DNA of 64,000 bases. It comes from Syntrophobacteraceae bacterium (GTDB taxonomy: Bacteria > Desulfobacterota > Syntrophobacteria > Syntrophobacterales > Syntrophobacteraceae). The translations under genes were made by a program, and so were the position numbers. The first letter of the stretch is position 1. The number at the start of each line of letters is the position of its first letter. This document shows positions 1 to 7,725 of the stretch, piece after piece. The notes beneath the pieces are model-generated. The model was not told where the DNA came from and did no database searches. It saw nothing but the letters and a program-made list of their open reading frames with translations. The stretch covers positions 19,851 through 83,850 of the forward strand of contig JALOOX010000004.1 in NCBI GenBank assembly GCA_025454175.1. The letters run 5' to 3'.

Positions 1-281
1 AGGAAGGCAAAGTGACGCTTCCCCTGATTGTGGCCTTGCAGAACGGAGACGCGGCCGCCACCGCGAGGTTGCGGGAGATCTTCGGCGCGGACGAAATTCT
101 CCGGGAAGATTTTCTGGAAGCCAGAGACCTCGTGATCCGGGCCGGCGGCATCGACTACACCCAACGCCTTGCCCTGGAGCACGTCAATGAGGCCAAGGAG
201 GCTCTTAGCGCCTTCGCTCCTCACCCCACGCGCGACCTTCTGCTCGATATAGCGGATTATGTAGTGTTTAGAAGGGCTTGA
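1..281 (+). CDS. Polyprenyl diphosphate synthase, C-terminal end (partial)
   Basis: The frame is open from the left edge (first full codon at base 3) and ends at 281, so only the last ~90 residues are present. The visible start EGKVTLPLIVALQNG matches the segment after the second Asp-rich motif of trans-isoprenyl diphosphate synthases, which usually reads GKPTLPLI. The rest is the all-helical C-terminus. Such enzymes (octaprenyl/heptaprenyl diphosphate synthases) make the side chain of respiratory quinones by adding isopentenyl diphosphate to an allylic primer. The catalytic Asp motifs lie outside the window, so chain length cannot be judged. The internal GTG at 12 is not a plausible start. 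Confidence 0.8.
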   Translation, partial: EGKVTLPLIVALQNGDAAATARLREIFGADEILREDFLEARDLVIRAGGIDYTQRLALEHVNEAKEALSAFAPHPTRDLLLDIADYVVFRRA

Positions 282-501
282 ACAAATACCAGTCATCGAT
301 CCCGATCCCTCCATCGCCACGGTTCCATCCCCCGGGTCCTCCGACCTGCGGGCTCCGTTCAGGCCGGTCCTCGGTTGAAGCCTTGTTTCAGTGTTTTGAT
401 CATGATACTTAAGTCAGGATTTGATCGACATCATTGCAGGCTTTGGACCGGGCAAGGCAGCCCCGAGCCCCGGCTTCCCGCCGATTCGAAAGTGCGGCAT
501 C
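282..501. other. Intergenic region before the tetrapyrrole operon
   Basis: About 220 bases without a convincing gene. A TTGTTT/TACTTA pair with a 17-base gap around 390-420 could be a weak promoter for the downstream operon, but the match is poor. No hairpin terminator with a T-run is visible after the polyprenyl synthase stop. Confidence 0.3.
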
Positions 502-1218
502 ATGCAGAGCTCAGCGGCAGGTCCAGGTTGGAATCGATACTACCCGATGTTTATCTCCCTGACCGGCCGTGATTGCCTGATCGTGGGCGGCGGGGCCGTT
601 GGGGAGCGGAAAGCGAGGCGCCTTCTGGGTTATGGCGCCCGGGTCTTCCTGGTGGCCGAGGGGCTGACCCCATGGCTTCAGGATCAATTGGACATCCGGC
701 GGGTGTCTCTGCTCGGGAATCGATACAGTACCGATCTGCTCAAGGGTATGGCTCTGGTTTTTGCGGCAACCAATGACAAACTCGTCAATCGTCGGATTGC
801 CGAAGACGCTCGAAGGATGGGTGTCTGGTGCAACATGGCCACGGATCCCGAGCTGGGGGACTTCCTCCTTCCGTCCATTTACGAGCAGGGGCCGCTCTGC
901 ATCGCTTTCAGCACGGGGGGCATGGCGCCCGGAGTGGCCAGGCTCATCCGGGAGCAGTTCGAGAAGGATTTTGGTCCTGAATGGATTGCAGCGCTCGATT
1001 TTCTCGGCAGGTTGAGGAAGGCCGTCAAGAACCTGGAATTATCGGAATCGGAGACTCAGCGGATTTTCACTGAACTGGCAAAGCTCTCCATCCACAGCCG
1101 CATTCTCGAGATGGATCACGAGGGGATGGTCGAGGCCGTCACCGCCGTATGTCGGCCGCGACTCGATGCCGAACAGATTCGAGCCCTTTGGGAAGACGCA
1201 TGGAAGCCGCTCTCCTGA
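502..1218 (+). CDS. Precorrin-2 dehydrogenase / siroheme synthase N-terminal type
   Basis: Oxidises precorrin-2 to sirohydrochlorin with NAD+, and may also insert iron, on the route to siroheme (cofactor of sulfite and nitrite reductases). The protein opens with RYYPMFISLTGRDCLIVGGGAVGERKA, the usual strand plus GGGxVxxRKA NAD-binding loop of the CysG N-domain/Met8p family, followed by FAATND. The ~238-residue length fits a stand-alone dehydrogenase without the CysG methyltransferase half. I chose the ATG at 502 because it keeps the conserved RYYP lead; an upstream TTG at 421 adds sequence unlike the family, and an ATG at 547 would cut into the first strand. The next gene starts inside its last codons, so the two are probably translationally coupled. 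Confidence 0.85.
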   Translation: MQSSAAGPGWNRYYPMFISLTGRDCLIVGGGAVGERKARRLLGYGARVFLVAEGLTPWLQDQLDIRRVSLLGNRYSTDLLKGMALVFAATNDKLVNRRIAEDARRMGVWCNMATDPELGDFLLPSIYEQGPLCIAFSTGGMAPGVARLIREQFEKDFGPEWIAALDFLGRLRKAVKNLELSESETQRIFTELAKLSIHSRILEMDHEGMVEAVTAVCRPRLDAEQIRALWEDAWKPLS

Positions 1219-2021
1219 TCACAACCACCGTATGCTACCTGTGCGGCACCGTAGGGTACCTGATCTACCTGTTCAAGGAGGAGGACCCGATTCATCGGAC
1301 TGCCTGGGCCTTCCTTGTGCTGGGTGCTCTCGTGCACATCTCCGCCATCCTGACCCGTTCCGGCCGGGAGGGACATCTGGCCGTTTCAGACAGCGCCGAG
1401 GCCCTGTCTTTCTTTGCCTTTATCCTCGTCACGACCTACCTCTTTGCGCAGGTCCGCTTTCACATAAGAATCCTGGGCTCCATTGTAGCTCCCATTGCGG
1501 TGCTGTCCATGCTGGGCTCATCCCTGCTCCCCGCTGATATGGTGCCCAAGACCGGAATCATCAAGAGCACATGGGTTGCACTTCACGTGACACTGCTCTT
1601 TTCCGCCAACGCCCTGTTCGCTCTCGCCTTCAGCGCGGGAGTCATGTATCTCCTGCAGGAGCGACACATCAAACGGAAAAGTCTCGGACGACTCTATCTG
1701 CGCCTTCCTTCCCTGGAAAGGCTGGACCGAATCAACTATGTTTGTATCGTCATCGGTTTTCCTCTCATGACGCTTGGCCTTGTGTCGGGCTTCGCCTACG
1801 CCGGCGCGGTATGGCCTTCCTTGTGGAGCTGGGACCCGAAAGAGATCTTCGCCGTGGTCACATGGGGCATTTATGCCGTCCTGCTTCATGAACGGCTGGC
1901 GGTCGGTTGGAGAGGGCGTCGCGCCGCATGGCTCGCTATCTTTGGTTTCAGTGCCGTATTGGTGACCTTTCTTGGCGTCAATCTGTTTATGGAGGGACAC
2001 CATGCGGATTTTGTCAGGTGA
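1200..2021 (+). CDS. HemX/CcsA-like cytochrome c assembly membrane protein
   Basis: A ~273-residue multi-spanning membrane protein (about seven to eight hydrophobic helices) with the CcsA/ResC/HemX tryptophan-rich signature, here WPSLWSWDPKE, around residues 200-212. In CcsA proteins this segment presents heme to the cytochrome c ligation machinery. The HemX branch is encoded next to hemA and is thought to modulate the level of glutamyl-tRNA reductase. The ATG at 1200 overlaps the preceding dehydrogenase by 19 bases, and hemA follows 9 bases after the stop. That placement supports the HemX-type role. No CcsB partner is in the window, so a full cytochrome c assembly role cannot be shown. Confidence 0.78.
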   Translation: MEAALLITTTVCYLCGTVGYLIYLFKEEDPIHRTAWAFLVLGALVHISAILTRSGREGHLAVSDSAEALSFFAFILVTTYLFAQVRFHIRILGSIVAPIAVLSMLGSSLLPADMVPKTGIIKSTWVALHVTLLFSANALFALAFSAGVMYLLQERHIKRKSLGRLYLRLPSLERLDRINYVCIVIGFPLMTLGLVSGFAYAGAVWPSLWSWDPKEIFAVVTWGIYAVLLHERLAVGWRGRRAAWLAIFGFSAVLVTFLGVNLFMEGHHADFVR

Positions 2022-2030
2022 TATGAATCC

Positions 2031-3386
2031 ATGGGGCGCATCGGTCTGCTCGGCATGAATCATAAATCTGCTCCCGTGGAGATACGCGAGCAGCTGGCCC
2101 TGGCGTGCCGGGGCGAGGCCCATCCTCTCCAGGCTCTGCCGCGGCTCGAGTGCGTCGGTGAGCTCTTTGCGCTCTCCACATGCAATCGAGTTGAATTACT
2201 CTTCACGTGCGAGACCCTCGACCCGGCGGTCAGGGAGCTCAAAGCGGTCCTTTTGAGCCACCTGGGACATGCCGGAGCCAGTCATCTCGATCAATATTTC
2301 TACTTGCATCAGGACATCGACGCCGTGGAGCATCTGTTCCGGGTGGCATCGAGCCTGGATTCCATGGTGGTGGGAGAGCCTCAGATTCTGGGTCAGATCA
2401 AGGCTGCTTATCGGGAGGCCACCGAATACCGTACGGTAGGGGTGATTCTGAACCGCCTGCTCCACAAATCCTTTTCCGTCGCAAAGCGGGTACGCTCTGA
2501 AACCCGCATCGGCTCCCTTGCGGTTTCCATCAGTTATGCAGCCGTCGAACTGGCTCGCAAGATCTTCGGAGACTTGAGAGAGAAGCGCATCCTGCTCATC
2601 GGTGCCGGCGAAATGGCCGAACTGGCGGCAGAGCACCTGCGGGCTCAGGGGGTGCGGCGGATGTTCGTCGCCAACCGAACTGTGGAGCGCGCCATTGAGC
2701 TTGCCAGGCAGTTCAAGGCCGATTCGATCCCGTTTTCCCACATCCTCGACACGCTGAAATCCGTGGACATCGTCATCTCGTCGACAGGCTCCACGGAGCC
2801 CATCCTGACCCACGGGGACATCAAATCCCGCATGCGTGAGAGGCGCAATCGACCACTTTTTTTCATCGACATTGCCGTTCCGAGAGACGTGGAATCGCGC
2901 GTCAACGAGATTGACAATGTTTATCTTTATGACATTGACGACCTCAAAGGCATTGTCGAGCTCAACAAGGAGGAGCGCCAGAGGGAGGCGGAGCGTGCCC
3001 ATCACATCATTGCCGAGGAGGCGCTCAAGTTCACCCGCTGGCTGAGCACCCTCGACGTGGTCCCCACCATTGTTGCACTGAGAAGGAAGGCGGAGATCAT
3101 CCGACAGAATGAGCTCAATAAGACGCTTTCACATCTTCCCCACTTCTCGGAAAAGGACAGACAGGCTATTGTTCTTCTCACGGAATCCATCGTCAAGAAG
3201 CTGCTGCACAACCCAATAGTGTTCCTCAAGAAGAAATCAGATCGAGACTCCAAGCAGCAGGTCATGGATTTCGCCCAGCAGCTCTTCAATCTCACCGACG
3301 GAGCGGAGTTGAACGGTTCGACGCTGGAGGTGGAGGAGGCATCGTACCAGGGCGATTTGGAAGCCTTTAAATTCAGCGAGAAATGA
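2031..3386 (+). CDS. hemA: Glutamyl-tRNA reductase
   Basis: First committed step of C5-pathway tetrapyrrole synthesis: NADPH-dependent reduction of glutamyl-tRNA to glutamate-1-semialdehyde, the substrate of HemL encoded at 18131-19432 in this window. The protein starts MGRIGLLGMNHKSAPVEIRE and carries the catalytic cysteine in ALSTCNRVE (Cys51). The NADPH domain holds LLIGAGEMAELAAEHL near residue 190, and the C-terminal helical dimerisation domain is complete. The 451 residues are slightly long for the family. The ATG at 2031 follows the HemX-like stop by 9 bases. Heme or redox control is common for this enzyme but no site is visible here. Confidence 0.96.
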   Translation: MGRIGLLGMNHKSAPVEIREQLALACRGEAHPLQALPRLECVGELFALSTCNRVELLFTCETLDPAVRELKAVLLSHLGHAGASHLDQYFYLHQDIDAVEHLFRVASSLDSMVVGEPQILGQIKAAYREATEYRTVGVILNRLLHKSFSVAKRVRSETRIGSLAVSISYAAVELARKIFGDLREKRILLIGAGEMAELAAEHLRAQGVRRMFVANRTVERAIELARQFKADSIPFSHILDTLKSVDIVISSTGSTEPILTHGDIKSRMRERRNRPLFFIDIAVPRDVESRVNEIDNVYLYDIDDLKGIVELNKEERQREAERAHHIIAEEALKFTRWLSTLDVVPTIVALRRKAEIIRQNELNKTLSHLPHFSEKDRQAIVLLTESIVKKLLHNPIVFLKKKSDRDSKQQVMDFAQQLFNLTDGAELNGSTLEVEEASYQGDLEAFKFSEK

Positions 3387-3401
3387 ACAAGGTGTGATTC
3401 C

Positions 3402-3800
3402 ATGGCTGATATCATCGAATTCGGAAAGAAGGCCCAGAGTCTGAAGTCGGTCCGTGATGCCGACGAAAGAGCGAGGAAGATCGAGGCTCTCCGCAAGATC
3501 ATTCAGTGTCAGCGGTGCGCCATGAAATGCGCCAAGTGCGGAGTCCAGATTGACAGGGAAGGACGTGAACCGGCAAGATATGTTCTGCCTTTTCGCTTTT
3601 GCCAGAATTGCCAGGAAGAGTACGATGAATACCGGGAACGGTTGGAGAAGAGGACGTTGCTCCCAAGGTATTATTGGCACAATGAGCTTTGGATGGCCGC
3701 CTGGAACAGTTGGATCGAGCACCAGAAGACCCTGGATGAGTATCGCCTCTCCAAGGAGTTTCTTCAGCTCCTGCGCGAGGTGGAAGAGCTTACTCAATGA
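3402..3800 (+). CDS. Small zinc-ribbon protein of unknown function
   Basis: A 132-residue soluble protein with six cysteines in three CxxC pairs (Cys36/39, Cys43/46 and Cys67/70), spaced like a metal-binding ribbon, between a basic N-terminal helix and a charged, helical C-terminus. I do not recognise a named family. It starts 15 bases after hemA and is followed by tatA, so it is probably co-transcribed with hemA. A structural zinc or iron site is likely from the cysteine pairs; any role in heme synthesis or tRNA handling is only a guess from position. Confidence 0.7.
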   Translation: MADIIEFGKKAQSLKSVRDADERARKIEALRKIIQCQRCAMKCAKCGVQIDREGREPARYVLPFRFCQNCQEEYDEYRERLEKRTLLPRYYWHNELWMAAWNSWIEHQKTLDEYRLSKEFLQLLREVEELTQ

Positions 3801-3842
3801 ATCTCACTTGAATCTCAATCGTTTGAGTGAAGGAGCGTTTAC

Positions 3843-4052
3843 ATGATTGGCGGAATGGGAATGCCTGAACTGATCGTCATCCTGGTTATCGTTCTCGTCA
3901 TTTTCGGAGCGGGAAAGCTGCCCGAGATCGGAGCGGGCTTGGGCAAGGGAATCAAGAACTTCAAGAAGGCGACCCAGGATCCTCTCGATCTGCCCGAGGA
4001 CAAATCCGAGCGGATCGAGAGCAACAGCGATTCAAAGGAAAAGACGACCTAG
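3843..4052 (+). CDS. tatA: Sec-independent translocase protein TatA/TatE
   Basis: Pore-forming component of the twin-arginine pathway that exports folded cofactor-containing proteins. The 69-residue protein has the classic plan: a short N-terminus, one membrane helix (about residues 8-22), the hinge [10 protein letters not shown], an amphipathic helix (about 27-43) and an acidic, disordered tail. AAGGAG lies 8 bases before the ATG. TatB and TatC are not nearby, so they must be encoded elsewhere. The stop codon touches the left arm of the inverted repeat at 4052-4184. Confidence 0.93.
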   Translation: MIGGMGMPELIVILVIVLVIFGAGKLPEIGAGLGKGIKNFKKATQDPLDLPEDKSERIESNSDSKEKTT

Positions 4053-4184
4053 GAGGCTGTCCGACAATGTCTCCGGAACGTTATTCCGGCGAAAGCCGGA
4101 ATCCAGAACTCCGCATGCCTGCTGGCTCCCGGCTTTCGCCGGGATGACAACGGAAGGCGATGTGCCCGTTCTCGGACAGCCTCC
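4052..4184. repeat. Nested inverted-repeat element (MITE-like)
   Basis: The outer arms are a perfect 13-base inverted repeat, GGAGGCTGTCCGA at 4052-4064 and its complement at 4172-4184. Inside lies a second perfect inverted pair, CCGGCGAAAGCCGG at 4086-4099 and its complement at 4129-4142. The inner unit resembles a dispersed repeat seen in many proteobacterial genomes, in which GGCGAAAGCCGG is flanked by ATTCC and AATCC. No transposase is encoded. It begins exactly at the tatA stop codon and may also end tatA transcription. Mobility is inferred from structure only. Confidence 0.7.
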
Positions 4185-4331
4185 CAGCCCGGAATCCGGA
4201 TTTCCCCAGCCCGGAGGGCGGCTGAGCCGAAGCAGGACCCTCGTGAGCTGGGGGGCCGCAAAGCTGGGGATGCCCCCTGCATCGCCGGTTTTGTGTTTGG
4301 GTATTGAAGTCAGGATGCCCGGGCCAGGTTT

Positions 4332-4799
4332 TTAGAAAGGAACGTCGTCATCCGGCGCGCCGGGGTCCGGAGGGAGGTAATCCGGAAGCGGTTGTGCTTC
4401 AGCCGCGGGGCGCCCTCTTGCTCCATAATCGGCCTGACCGCTCTGGGTCTGACCGCTGGATTCTCCAGGACCACCCAGGAACTGAATGTCGCGGGCCACC
4501 ACTTCCGTGGTAGAGCGCTTTGTTCCCTGCTGGTCCTCCCATTGGCGCGTGCGCAGCTTACCTTCCACATAGACGAGCTTGCCTTTGTTGAGGTAGGTCC
4601 CGCAACGCTCGGCCATCTTCTCATAGACGACTATTCGATGCCACTCGGGCCGCTCTTCCCAGGTCCCCTCAGCCGTTTTGAACGGCTCGTTGGTTGCCAG
4701 ATTGAAGTTGGCGACAGCCGTCCCGTTCGCCGTGTAACGAACCTCGGCATCACTTCCAAGACGACCAACAAGAATCACTTTGTTCACCCCCCTGGCCAT
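4332..4799 (-). CDS. ssb: Single-stranded DNA-binding protein
   Basis: Binds ssDNA during replication, repair and recombination. The 155-residue protein begins MARGVNKVILVGRLGSDAEVR and contains the OB-fold core to about residue 110, a Gly/Gln/Pro-rich linker, and the acidic tip DDDVPF that recruits partner proteins. AGGAG lies about 10 bases before the ATG. It is transcribed alone, divergent from plsC. Confidence 0.96.
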   Translation of the reverse strand: MARGVNKVILVGRLGSDAEVRYTANGTAVANFNLATNEPFKTAEGTWEERPEWHRIVVYEKMAERCGTYLNKGKLVYVEGKLRTRQWEDQQGTKRSTTEVVARDIQFLGGPGESSGQTQSGQADYGARGRPAAEAQPLPDYLPPDPGAPDDDVPF

Positions 4800-5155
4800 G
4801 ACATTGTTCTCCTGAATGGGTTGATGATCATTGCTGACAATGCAGCTCCTTCAACACAGCCCTTGAATCCATACATCTTCCGCGCCTCGGGGCGGCATCC
4901 GCCCCCGATGAGCCCAATCCCTTTCATCAATCGGGAGTGTAACTTCTTCCCTTCAAACCCAAAGCAAAAAAATGGTTAGTTGACTGAAAGGGCGAAACAG
5001 TTTAAATTTTTGGGCCTGTCAAGTACCAACATATTGTTTTCATGAGGAATATCCTGAGTTGGAGTGTGACAGGCCAGCTTCCAACCGTGAGGCGGATCAC
5101 TTGAGACGCACGACTTCGACTATATTACATTTCACGGAATAAAAAGGGAACTGGA
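4800..5155. other. Intergenic region between divergent ssb and plsC
   Basis: 356 bases without a gene. It must contain the promoters of both neighbours. TTGAGA at 5101 with TATATT or TATTAC shortly after (14 or 16 bases) is a possible plsC promoter, with imperfect spacing. The outstanding content is the long hairpin-forming segment at 5013-5075, listed separately. Confidence 0.5.
5013..5075. repeat. 63-base hairpin-forming inverted repeat upstream of plsC
   Basis: Three stacked perfect pairings face each other: GGCCTGTCA (5013-5021) with TGACAGGCC (5067-5075), CCAAC (5026-5030) with GTTGG (5058-5062), and ATATT (5031-5035) with AATAT (5048-5052). They leave a 12-base loop, a 5-base bulge (5053-5057) and a near-pairable 4x4 internal loop (5022-5025 against 5063-5066). 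There is no T-run after either arm, so a simple terminator is unlikely. It could be a structured leader or small RNA, a protein-binding site, or a small mobile-element remnant. Confidence 0.55.
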
Positions 5156-5914
5156 ATGAGGGCTGTCAGATCGGTCTTCTTTTATGTGGTTTTGTTCCTG
5201 TTCACCGTTTACTGTGGAGTGTGTGCTTACACGGTTTATCGACTTACGGGAAGGGCCGAGAAAGCCCATGCCGTTGCCAGACTCTGGGCCAGGGTTAACC
5301 TTCGGATGGCGGGGACCCGGATTCATGTCGAGGGAGTTGATCGGCTCAAGGGCGAACAGGCCTACATCTATGCGGCAAACCACCAGAGCCTGTTCGATAT
5401 TTTTGCCTTGCTCGCCGCGATCCCCTATCCCTTTCGCTGGCTGGCCAAGGAGGAGCTTTTCAGGATCCCGGTCCTTGGACTTGCCATGGAAGCGTGCGGC
5501 GCCATTCCCATCGACCGCGGGGACAGGCACAAGGCTTTCGACAGCATCAACCGTGCGGCGGAGCGCGCCCGATTGGGCGCATCGATTTTCATCTTTCCAG
5601 AGGGAACGCGGAGTCTGGACGGGATCCTGCGGGATTTCAAGACGGGTGGATTCATCCTGGCCATCAAATCCCAGCAGCCCGTTGTTCCCGTGACCATCAG
5701 CGGATCCCATGGAGTCATGCCCAAGCGGGGAGAGTGGAAGATACGGCCGGGAGTCATATTCATGAGGATATCCGACCCGATCCCCACCGAGGGGCTCACC
5801 GTGAGGGATCGGGACCGGCTCATCCGCTGGGTTCGGGGAGCGATCAGGAAGCATCTGCCCGCGGGCGAGGGAGGGATCGTTCCCGATGAAAGGCCCGTCC
5901 ATCGCCAGGTTTGA
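5156..5914 (+). CDS. plsC: 1-acyl-sn-glycerol-3-phosphate acyltransferase
   Basis: Acylates lysophosphatidic acid to phosphatidic acid at the inner membrane. The 252-residue protein has an N-terminal membrane anchor (about residues 5-28), the catalytic NHxxxxD motif as NHQSLFD (75-81), and the substrate-binding motif FPEGTRS near residue 152, followed by the VPVTISGS strand typical of the family. AAGGG precedes the ATG by about 8 bases. The gene leads a plus-strand run with rnj and ftsK. Confidence 0.93.
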   Translation: MRAVRSVFFYVVLFLFTVYCGVCAYTVYRLTGRAEKAHAVARLWARVNLRMAGTRIHVEGVDRLKGEQAYIYAANHQSLFDIFALLAAIPYPFRWLAKEELFRIPVLGLAMEACGAIPIDRGDRHKAFDSINRAAERARLGASIFIFPEGTRSLDGILRDFKTGGFILAIKSQQPVVPVTISGSHGVMPKRGEWKIRPGVIFMRISDPIPTEGLTVRDRDRLIRWVRGAIRKHLPAGEGGIVPDERPVHRQV

Positions 5915-5963
5915 GATTTGACCCAAGGACTTGACCCAAAGACCATACAACACGGTGAACCCG

Positions 5964-7637
5964 ATGAAAAATACCAACGGCTCGTCTCTGAAGTTCATTC
6001 CCCTCGGGGGACTCGGCGAGATAGGCCTCAACATGATGGTCCTGGAGCTCGATCAGGACATTCTCCTGATCGATGCCGGCCTGATGTTTCCCGAAGACGA
6101 CATGTTCGGCGTCGATATTGTGATCCCGGATTTCAGCTACCTCCAGAAAAACAGGGATCGCGTGCGGGGACTCATCGTGACTCACGGACACGAGGATCAC
6201 ATCGGCGCCATCCCTTTCCTCCTCCGCGATTTGAATACACCCATTCACGCAACGCCATTGACCGCGGCCCTGATTCGCGAAAAGCTTCGGGAGCACGGTT
6301 TGCTCGAACGCTCTCTCATCCATGAAAGGAGACCGAGAGAGGTTTTCAGCATCGGCGCCTTCGAAATCGAGCTCATTCAGGTCTGTCACAGCATCCCGGA
6401 TTGCGTGGGGCTTGCCGTTCGCACTCCTTTCGGAGTGTTGATCCATTCGGGCGACTTCAAGATCGACCACACTCCCGTCGATGACAAGCGCTTTGACATG
6501 GCGCGCTTCGGCGCCTATGGCGAGGAGGGCGTCCTGGCGCTTCTGTCCGACTCCACCAACGTGGAGAGAGTCGGTTACACTCTTTCGGAAAAGGATGTTG
6601 GAGCCACGCTTCACGAGATTTTCAAGGGATGCTCGGGAAGGATCATCGTGGCGGTATTCGCCAGCAACCTGCATCGCATCCAGCAGGTCATCCACCTGGC
6701 GCGTGAATTCGGAAGGAAGGTCCTCCTCAACGGGAAGTCCATGCTGACCAATGTTCGCCTGGCCAGGGAGCTGAATTACCTGGATTTCCCTGCAGGGCAG
6801 GAGATCTCTCTGCCCGAGCTCTCGCGGATGGCCGACAGCAAGGTGTTGATGCTCACGACGGGCAGCCAGGGTGAGCCCATGAGCGCCCTGAGTCGCATGG
6901 CATTTAATGATCACAAGAAGTTGAAGGTCAAGCCCGGCGACACGATCATACTTTCCTCAAAGTTCATTCCCGGCAACGAGCGGACCATTCAGAAGATCAT
7001 CAACCATCTGTATCGACAGGGGGCCGAGGTCATCTACGAGCAGGTGCGGGACATCCATGTTTCGGGGCATGCCTACCGCGAGGAGCTCAAAACCCTGATC
7101 AACGTGGTCAGGCCGCGTTTCTTCATTCCCATTCACGGTGAATTCCGGCACCTGGTCAAGCATCGCCAGCTGGCCACCGTCATGGGGATCGCCCCCGAAA
7201 ACTGTCTGCTCGTCGAAAACGGCGACATCCTGTCGCTGACGGCCAATGAGGCTTTCATCGAAGGCCAGATCGAAACGGGGCGGGTCTTCGTGGACGGAAA
7301 AGGGGTCGGTGATATTGGAGGACTGGTGCTCCGGGATCGCAGACACCTTTCGGAGGATGGGCTTGTCATCGCCTTCGTGGTCATAGACCAGGACACCAAG
7401 GAGATCCTGAGCGGTCCTGATATCCTGAGCCGGGGCTTCATCCACGAGGGGACGAAAGCCGAGATCCTGGACACAGCCAAATGCGTCATTCTCGAGATCT
7501 TCGACCGCCTGCACCAGGGTGACTTCGATATGGACTGCGTCGACCTGCAGAATGAGATCAAGCGTGAGCTCAGGCGTTTTTTCAGCCGTATTCTCGATCG
7601 ACGCCCGGTCATTCACCCCATCGTGGTGGACGTTTAG
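5964..7637 (+). CDS. rnj: Ribonuclease J family metallo-beta-lactamase/beta-CASP nuclease
   Basis: RNase J combines 5'-to-3' exonuclease and endonuclease activity in mRNA decay and rRNA processing. From the ATG at 5964 the protein is 557 residues. It starts with FIPLGGLGEIGLN, carries the zinc motif HGHEDH (74-79), the second ligand region HSGDFKIDHTP, the beta-CASP domain, and the late metal motif HGEFRHL, followed by the C-terminal RNase J domain. The TTG at 5931 has no usable ribosome site, so the ATG is preferred. RNase G, encoded at 19461-21035, may share RNA-decay work. Confidence 0.95.
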   Translation: MKNTNGSSLKFIPLGGLGEIGLNMMVLELDQDILLIDAGLMFPEDDMFGVDIVIPDFSYLQKNRDRVRGLIVTHGHEDHIGAIPFLLRDLNTPIHATPLTAALIREKLREHGLLERSLIHERRPREVFSIGAFEIELIQVCHSIPDCVGLAVRTPFGVLIHSGDFKIDHTPVDDKRFDMARFGAYGEEGVLALLSDSTNVERVGYTLSEKDVGATLHEIFKGCSGRIIVAVFASNLHRIQQVIHLAREFGRKVLLNGKSMLTNVRLARELNYLDFPAGQEISLPELSRMADSKVLMLTTGSQGEPMSALSRMAFNDHKKLKVKPGDTIILSSKFIPGNERTIQKIINHLYRQGAEVIYEQVRDIHVSGHAYREELKTLINVVRPRFFIPIHGEFRHLVKHRQLATVMGIAPENCLLVENGDILSLTANEAFIEGQIETGRVFVDGKGVGDIGGLVLRDRRHLSEDGLVIAFVVIDQDTKEILSGPDILSRGFIHEGTKAEILDTAKCVILEIFDRLHQGDFDMDCVDLQNEIKRELRRFFSRILDRRPVIHPIVVDV

Positions 7638-7725
7638 ACCCACTGATGCCGGCGCATGAGCCCGATCCCGCTGATCGGATCGAAAAGGCCCGTTGCCGGA
7701 TGATACAGTACTATCGAGGGTTTTA

